NCBI GenBank assembly: GCA_963662965.1
Contig: OY759970.1
Coordinates: 496,001 to 560,000 of the forward strand
Origin: DTWD01 sp963662965
Lineage (GTDB): Bacteria > Acidobacteriota > Vicinamibacteria > Vicinamibacterales > UBA8438
Reading direction: 5' to 3'
Length of the DNA: 64,000 nucleotides
Shown here: positions 60,021 to 64,000 of the stretch, one piece after another
Layout: each line of letters begins with the position of its first letter
Numbering within the stretch: position 1 is the first letter of the stretch
Notes under the pieces: model-generated
The model's database searches: none
What the model saw: only the letters and a program-made list of their open reading frames with translations
What the model was told of the DNA's origin: nothing
Program-made: the position numbers and the translations under genes

Positions 60021-61988
60021 CTACGGCAGCGTCAGCGCGACCAGCTCCGCGTCGCGGCCGCCACTGCCGACGGCAACCACGAGATACTGCTTGCCCTCGT
60101 GCAGATAGGTCACCGGGTTCCCGTTCGGCACCGCCGGCAACCGCACGGACCCGAGATGCGCACCGGTGTCCTTGTCGTAGGCGCTGATCGTCCGCGTCCC
60201 CTCGGCCGTGTCCTCGAAGTCGCGCCCGCCGTGGTTCATGATGAGCAGCGTTGGGGTCACGAGCGGGCCGGAGCTGAGCCCACCCCCCCCGCCGAGCGGC
60301 GGCAGGTTCAGGTGCTGCAACGCCGGATGGTTTCTCGGGCCATCGCCATGCGGTGTCATCCAGGCCTCTTCGCCAGTGTTCAGATCGACGGCAGTGACCC
60401 GCTTGTACGGCGGTTTGAACAGCGGCAGCCCCCGTGGCCCCGCCAGGCGCATTCCTCCGCCGCCGCTGGTGGTAAGGTACCCGACGGTGGCCGGTGGTGG
60501 GGCCTCGACCAGCTCCACGACGAGCTCAGTGCTCGTCGACGACACGAACAGCCGTCCGGTTTCCGGGTCGACCGCGGCGCCCTGCCAGCTCGCGCCGCCG
60601 CCGGCGCCCGGTACCTGAATGTAGGGCTTCTCGGCGCCGCGCAGGACCGGCGGCGAGAAGATCGGCCCGAACCGCGCGCGGGCGTTGACGATCTCGAGCG
60701 CCTCGGCCCGCAGCTCCGGCGTGAAGTCGATCAGGTCGTCGATGGTGATGCCCTGACGGTCGAACGGCGGCGGCTTGGTCGGGAACGGCTGCGTGGGGGA
60801 GTACCACTCGCCCGGCACGTTCCCTTGCGGCACCGGGCGCTCCTCGATCGGCCAGACCGGCTCGCCTGTCACGCGGTCGAGCACGTAGGTGAACACCTGC
60901 TTGCTGACCTGCACGAGCGCCTTGATCTCGCGGCCGTCGACGGTGATGTCGAGCAGGTTGGGCCCGGTCGGAAAATCCCAGTCCCAGAGCCCGTGGTGAA
61001 TCGCCTGGAAGTGCCAGACCCGCTCCCCCGTCTCGACGTCGACGGCGATGATGCTCTCGGCGAACAGATTGTTCCCGCGTCGCATGCCGCCATACCAATC
61101 GTTCGACGACGTGCCAGTGGGAAGATACACGTAGCCCAGTTCCTCGTCGACCGCCATGTACGACCAGACGTTGGAGTGCCCGCTGTAGCGCCACGACTCG
61201 TTCTGCCAGGAATCGACACCGAACTCGTCCCCTTGCGGGATGGTGTGGAAGATCCACTTCATCTCGCCAGTGCGGGCGTCGTAGGCACGCACATCCCCGG
61301 GTGACGCCTCGCGAAGGGTCAGCCGGTCTTGCACGACGCTGCCGACGATGATGGTATCGCCGGCGACCGCGACCGGCGACGAGTAGGTCATCAGCGAGGC
61401 GTCGATCTCACGGTCGAAGCCCTGGGTCAGGTCGACGAAGCCGTTCTCGCCGAAGTCCGGAGACAGGGCGCCGGTCCCCGCGTTCAACGCCACCAGACGC
61501 AGGTCGTGGCTCGCGATGAAGATCCGGGCGTCGTCACTGTCAGCGTCCTTCCAGTACGAAACCCCTCGATGATGCCAGCCCGTGTTGGGCGGTCGTTCGA
61601 GGTAGTCGTAGATCCGGGGGTCGTAGGTCCAGACCACCTCGCCGGTGCCGGCGTCGAGCGCCGCCACCTGCCCGAGCGCGGTGCTGACGTAGACGAGCCC
61701 GTCGACCATCAGCGGCGTCGCGTGGAACTGGCGCGGCCGGATGCGCTCGTTGCGCTCGACGACCGCCTTGGAGAGCGACGTCCAGCGCCAGGCGATCTCC
61801 AGGTCGGTGAAGTTCTCGGCGGTGATCTGGTCGAGCGGCGAGTACTTCGTGTTGGCGCCGTCCCGTCCCAAGCCGTGCCATTCGCCGTCCGGCACCGCTG
61901 ATTGGGCCAGCGCAGACTGGGCGACGGTGACGGAAGCCACCACCAGGGCGCCTGAAACGAGATCGCGAAGCCGCAGGCCCATGTGCAT
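60021..61988 (-). CDS. PQQ-dependent quinoprotein dehydrogenase
   Basis: The 655-residue protein starts MHMGLRLRDLVSGALVVASV with a signal peptide ending QSALAQ. The eight-bladed propeller shows the family opening DGEWHGLGRDGANTKYSPLD and repeated W-motifs such as ALDAGTGEVVWTYDPRIYDY, DVETGERVWHFQAIHHGLWD, WDFPTGPNLLDITVDGREIK and AVDLNTGEEAWMTPHGDGPR. It ends HEGKQYLVVAVGSGGRDAEL. It should oxidise an alcohol or sugar in the periplasm using PQQ and pass electrons to the respiratory chain. The exact substrate cannot be read. No cytochrome domain is fused. Confidence 0.88.
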   Translation of the reverse strand: MHMGLRLRDLVSGALVVASVTVAQSALAQSAVPDGEWHGLGRDGANTKYSPLDQITAENFTDLEIAWRWTSLSKAVVERNERIRPRQFHATPLMVDGLVYVSTALGQVAALDAGTGEVVWTYDPRIYDYLERPPNTGWHHRGVSYWKDADSDDARIFIASHDLRLVALNAGTGALSPDFGENGFVDLTQGFDREIDASLMTYSSPVAVAGDTIIVGSVVQDRLTLREASPGDVRAYDARTGEMKWIFHTIPQGDEFGVDSWQNESWRYSGHSNVWSYMAVDEELGYVYLPTGTSSNDWYGGMRRGNNLFAESIIAVDVETGERVWHFQAIHHGLWDWDFPTGPNLLDITVDGREIKALVQVSKQVFTYVLDRVTGEPVWPIEERPVPQGNVPGEWYSPTQPFPTKPPPFDRQGITIDDLIDFTPELRAEALEIVNARARFGPIFSPPVLRGAEKPYIQVPGAGGGASWQGAAVDPETGRLFVSSTSTELVVELVEAPPPATVGYLTTSGGGGMRLAGPRGLPLFKPPYKRVTAVDLNTGEEAWMTPHGDGPRNHPALQHLNLPPLGGGGGLSSGPLVTPTLLIMNHGGRDFEDTAEGTRTISAYDKDTGAHLGSVRLPAVPNGNPVTYLHEGKQYLVVAVGSGGRDAELVALTLP

Positions 61989-62467
61989 CTATCGTTTCCT
62001 TTGACGGTCGCGGGACGAGGTTGTCGCGATTGTAGTCCAGACGAGCCCGGAAGCGGCTGCGCCATACCCCCGGCCAGGTCGTCACCGAACCGCCAGCATA
62101 GGAGTTCTGACCTCCTAGTGTGCTGTCTCTAACGCTTCTTTACACCGGGATTTCCATTTTGCCCGCCGGATCAGGGCCTTTATTACACCAACACGCCTCT
62201 CTGCACGCCAGATTTCTTCATCGCACGTTGCGTCGCTCCCTGTTGAAGCCGCGCTCGACGTGGAACCGACTCGAGCCCCCGCTTTCAGGGCATCCCTCAG
62301 ACACCGCTCCACACCGATGCTCTTTCTTCGCCAGGCGGACTTCGTTGCACTCAGGCCGGGCGTCAGCCGGCCGGCAGGTGCTTGCGCCGGTCGCTGTTGA
62401 TCGGTCAGCTTAACTTCCGAGATCGTGAAGGAAATGACGGGTCTCGCCGCCCCGGTACGCTTGAGCA
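61989..62467. other. Intergenic region between PQQ gene and transposase
   Basis: About 480 bases. The minus-strand frame at 62115-62410 (ending AKWKSRCKEALETAH) is open but of uncertain reality and may be a decayed fragment cut by the IS. Otherwise I see no gene. The promoter of the PQQ gene should lie at 61990-62110 but I cannot mark it confidently. Confidence 0.3.
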
Positions 62468-63568
62468 ATGAACGCGATCGACGGGATGGCGTGCTGCAAG
62501 CCTGGGTGCGACAACTTCGGAAAACCGGGCCTCAACATCGTCGGCCACGGCTGGTTCGCGACGAAATCGGGCCGACGGCGGCGGTACCGCTGCACAGTCT
62601 GCAGGGGCACGCTCAGCACGAACACGGGGACCGCATACAGCGGGCTTCGCTGCACGCGACGGGAGTTCGACCAAGTGGCAAGCCTGCGCGTCGAGGGCGT
62701 GAGCGTTTCTGCGACCGCCCGGGTCACGGGCCATTCACGCAACACCATCGCGCGATGGCTCGAGCGAGCCTCGACAGCGGCTAAGCGCTTCAACCAGCGG
62801 ATGTTGCGCGATTGTGACATCCTGGAGCTGCAGGCAGATGAGCTCTGCACGTTCATCGGCAACAAGAGCAAGACCCTCTGGTTGTTTGCAACCATCGAGG
62901 TGTGCTCCCGTTTGTGGGCGGGTAGCGTTCTGGGCCGCCGCTCCGACCGAAACGCCAGGTCGGTCATCAACGACGTCGTCCGCCAGGGGCGAGTCGTTGG
63001 AGTCCCACTGATCGCCACCGATGGCTTCGAGTACTACCTCGGGGCGGTCGTGGGCCTCTTTGGATCAGCGTGCGTCTATGGTCAGGTGCTCAAGACTCGG
63101 CGGAACAATCGTGTCATCCGGGTCGAGCGGCGTCTGAAGGTTGGCACGGCGAGTCGGATGAAGGCCGCGCTGCTGGCGTCGGAGGATTCCGAAACCCTGA
63201 ACACGTCGTTCGTCGAGCGCCTCAACCTCACGATTCGTCAAGGGTCGGCGTACTTGCGCCGTCGCTCGCCCTGCCACGCCCGTGGCGCCGACCAGCTCCG
63301 CGGGCACGTCGAGCTCCTGCGTTGCTACTACAACTTCATCCGGCCGCACAGAGCGTTGCGGTTCGGCCGAGAGACCAGGACGCCAGCGATGCAGGCCGGT
63401 TTGGTGAGCACGCGACTGAACTGGAGCGACGTCTTCACGGCGCCCGGTCACTCTCTACGCATTCTTGTTGCGGTCGTACGCATTCCCGTGACCGTCCAGC
63501 TCATAGAAACTGGCACAACTGAGCTGACGACGTTCTCGTGGCCGCACGAACAACGAACGGCGGCCTGA
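62468..63568 (+). CDS. IS1-like transposase with zinc ribbon
   Basis: The 366-residue protein starts MNAIDGMACCKPGCDNFGKP. An N-terminal zinc ribbon (CCKPGC … YRCTVCRGTLS) precedes an HTH (VEGVSVSATARVTGHSRNTI) and a DDE core: ILELQADELCTFIGNKSKTL (Asp), GVPLIATDGFEYYLGAVVG (Asp) and SFVERLNLTIRQGSAYLRRR (Glu). The fused InsA/InsB-like layout suggests the IS1 or IS1595 group. I have not found clear terminal repeats. It is complete. Confidence 0.75.
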   Translation: MNAIDGMACCKPGCDNFGKPGLNIVGHGWFATKSGRRRRYRCTVCRGTLSTNTGTAYSGLRCTRREFDQVASLRVEGVSVSATARVTGHSRNTIARWLERASTAAKRFNQRMLRDCDILELQADELCTFIGNKSKTLWLFATIEVCSRLWAGSVLGRRSDRNARSVINDVVRQGRVVGVPLIATDGFEYYLGAVVGLFGSACVYGQVLKTRRNNRVIRVERRLKVGTASRMKAALLASEDSETLNTSFVERLNLTIRQGSAYLRRRSPCHARGADQLRGHVELLRCYYNFIRPHRALRFGRETRTPAMQAGLVSTRLNWSDVFTAPGHSLRILVAVVRIPVTVQLIETGTTELTTFSWPHEQRTAA

Positions 63569-63595
63569 TCAACAGTGAATGGCGCAAGCACCGCG

Positions 63596-64000
63596 TCACG
63601 CGCCGCGCGCGATCTCGGCGGCCAGCTCGCCGGCCGCCAAGATCGCATTAACGATGTCCTGAAGCGCCGTCTCAAGTGGCTCGATCTCGTCTTCGAGCGT
63701 GCCGAAGCGGTCGAAGAGTTCGAGCTTGTCCGCGATGGCTGACAGGCCAGCCGTCTCCATGCGCCAGCGCGCGCACGAGCCGAGCTTGTCAAAAGGTGCG
63801 ATGTCGGCGTTGGTCGCGGGCTCGTCCGGCAGGCCCTGTTCCCAGCGACGAAGGTGGCAAAGCATGTCCGCAAGCTCCTGAGGCTTGCGCACCTCCGCCG
63901 GCAGTTCCGCGAGGTTGCCCTGCATGACATCGAGACGAGTTCCAAGATGCGCGATGAGCGCGTCCCGGACGCCGTTCGCATCCAGCGGCAGCCCGTCACG
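63596..64000 (-). CDS. Hypothetical protein, 5' end beyond the window
   Basis: The frame is open to the window edge and encodes at least 134 residues: LPLDANGVRDALIAHLGTRL, DVMQGNLAELPAEVRKPQEL, ADMLCHLRRWEQGLPDEPAT and a helical C-terminus LETALQDIVNAILAAGELAA. The composition is that of a soluble, helical protein with a leucine-rich end. No family is recognised. A start at ATG 63925 is possible, but the upstream codons look coding, so the gene probably begins outside. Confidence 0.5.
   Translation of the reverse strand, partial: RDGLPLDANGVRDALIAHLGTRLDVMQGNLAELPAEVRKPQELADMLCHLRRWEQGLPDEPATNADIAPFDKLGSCARWRMETAGLSAIADKLELFDRFGTLEDEIEPLETALQDIVNAILAAGELAAEIARGA

Noticed and set aside
62115..62468. 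Minus-strand 117-codon frame before the last transposase
   Set aside because: It begins inside the transposase leader and has no domain. At most a decayed fragment, so listed only as intergenic.

Overview
The window is GC-rich bacterial DNA with no rRNA and one tRNA. Several genes point to Acidobacteriota: a GEGGMGQVYRA-type Ser/Thr kinase fragment, a TonB-dependent receptor with an N-terminal carboxypeptidase-regulatory-like domain, a PQQ-dependent dehydrogenase, a di-haem peroxidase and a small secreted protein like ones I associate with that phylum. That placement is inference from gene style, not from a marker gene. The region is an unusually dense graveyard of mobile DNA. I count about twenty IS elements or fragments (IS5-like, IS6-like, IS3-like, IS21, IS110, IS1380 and two further transposase types), three 818-bp group II introns, two MITE-like families, and pieces of tyrosine and serine recombinases.

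Layout. 1-1985: broken regulators (kinase, LuxR, LysR). 1984-8479: IS elements around one hypothetical gene and a truncated EEP-family nuclease gene. 8480-11347: a Y-family DNA polymerase, a zinc-ribbon protein and a tyrosine recombinase on the minus strand. 11581-13909: a pile-up of IS and MITE scars. 14095-19783: a second, paralogous recombinase beside a phage-like packaging cluster (large terminase, HTH protein, ParB-domain DNA methyltransferase). 19784-21940: IS6 joined to an IS1380 remnant, then tRNA-Pro(GGG) and an integrase stub. 22330-24836: secreted or periplasmic chromosomal genes. 25090-26711: IS scars, a MITE and a resolvase scar. 26955-32473: a two-gene ATPase operon whose second protein carries fifteen near-identical 43-residue TPR-like repeats. 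32639-35582: IS5 flanked by inverted group II introns. 35625-37054: HNH and EEP nuclease genes. 37081-39158: MITE, IS110 and a split serine recombinase. 39165-42002: TonB-dependent receptor. 42091-45757: IS5 and an inverted IS6 pair. 45901-48746: zinc-peptidase-like protein, lipoprotein and a third complete tyrosine recombinase. 49184-53433: a BfiI-like restriction-modification locus. 53578-59107: IS21, a beheaded SMC-like ATPase operon and a nest of IS6 elements. 59162-61988: BON protein and PQQ dehydrogenase. 62468-64000: another transposase and a partial gene.

How the pieces fit. Ordinary chromosomal genes (peroxidase, secreted proteins, TonB receptor, BON and PQQ proteins) form islands between mobile or defence-like loci. 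Candidate defence or genome-conflict modules are the ATPase/TPR operon, the PLD-nuclease plus two-methyltransferase system, the truncated SMC-like operon and the EEP/HNH nucleases. The group II introns sit on IS5 termini, and one MITE family shares the terminal repeats of an IS6 element present here, so one mobile family appears to depend on another.
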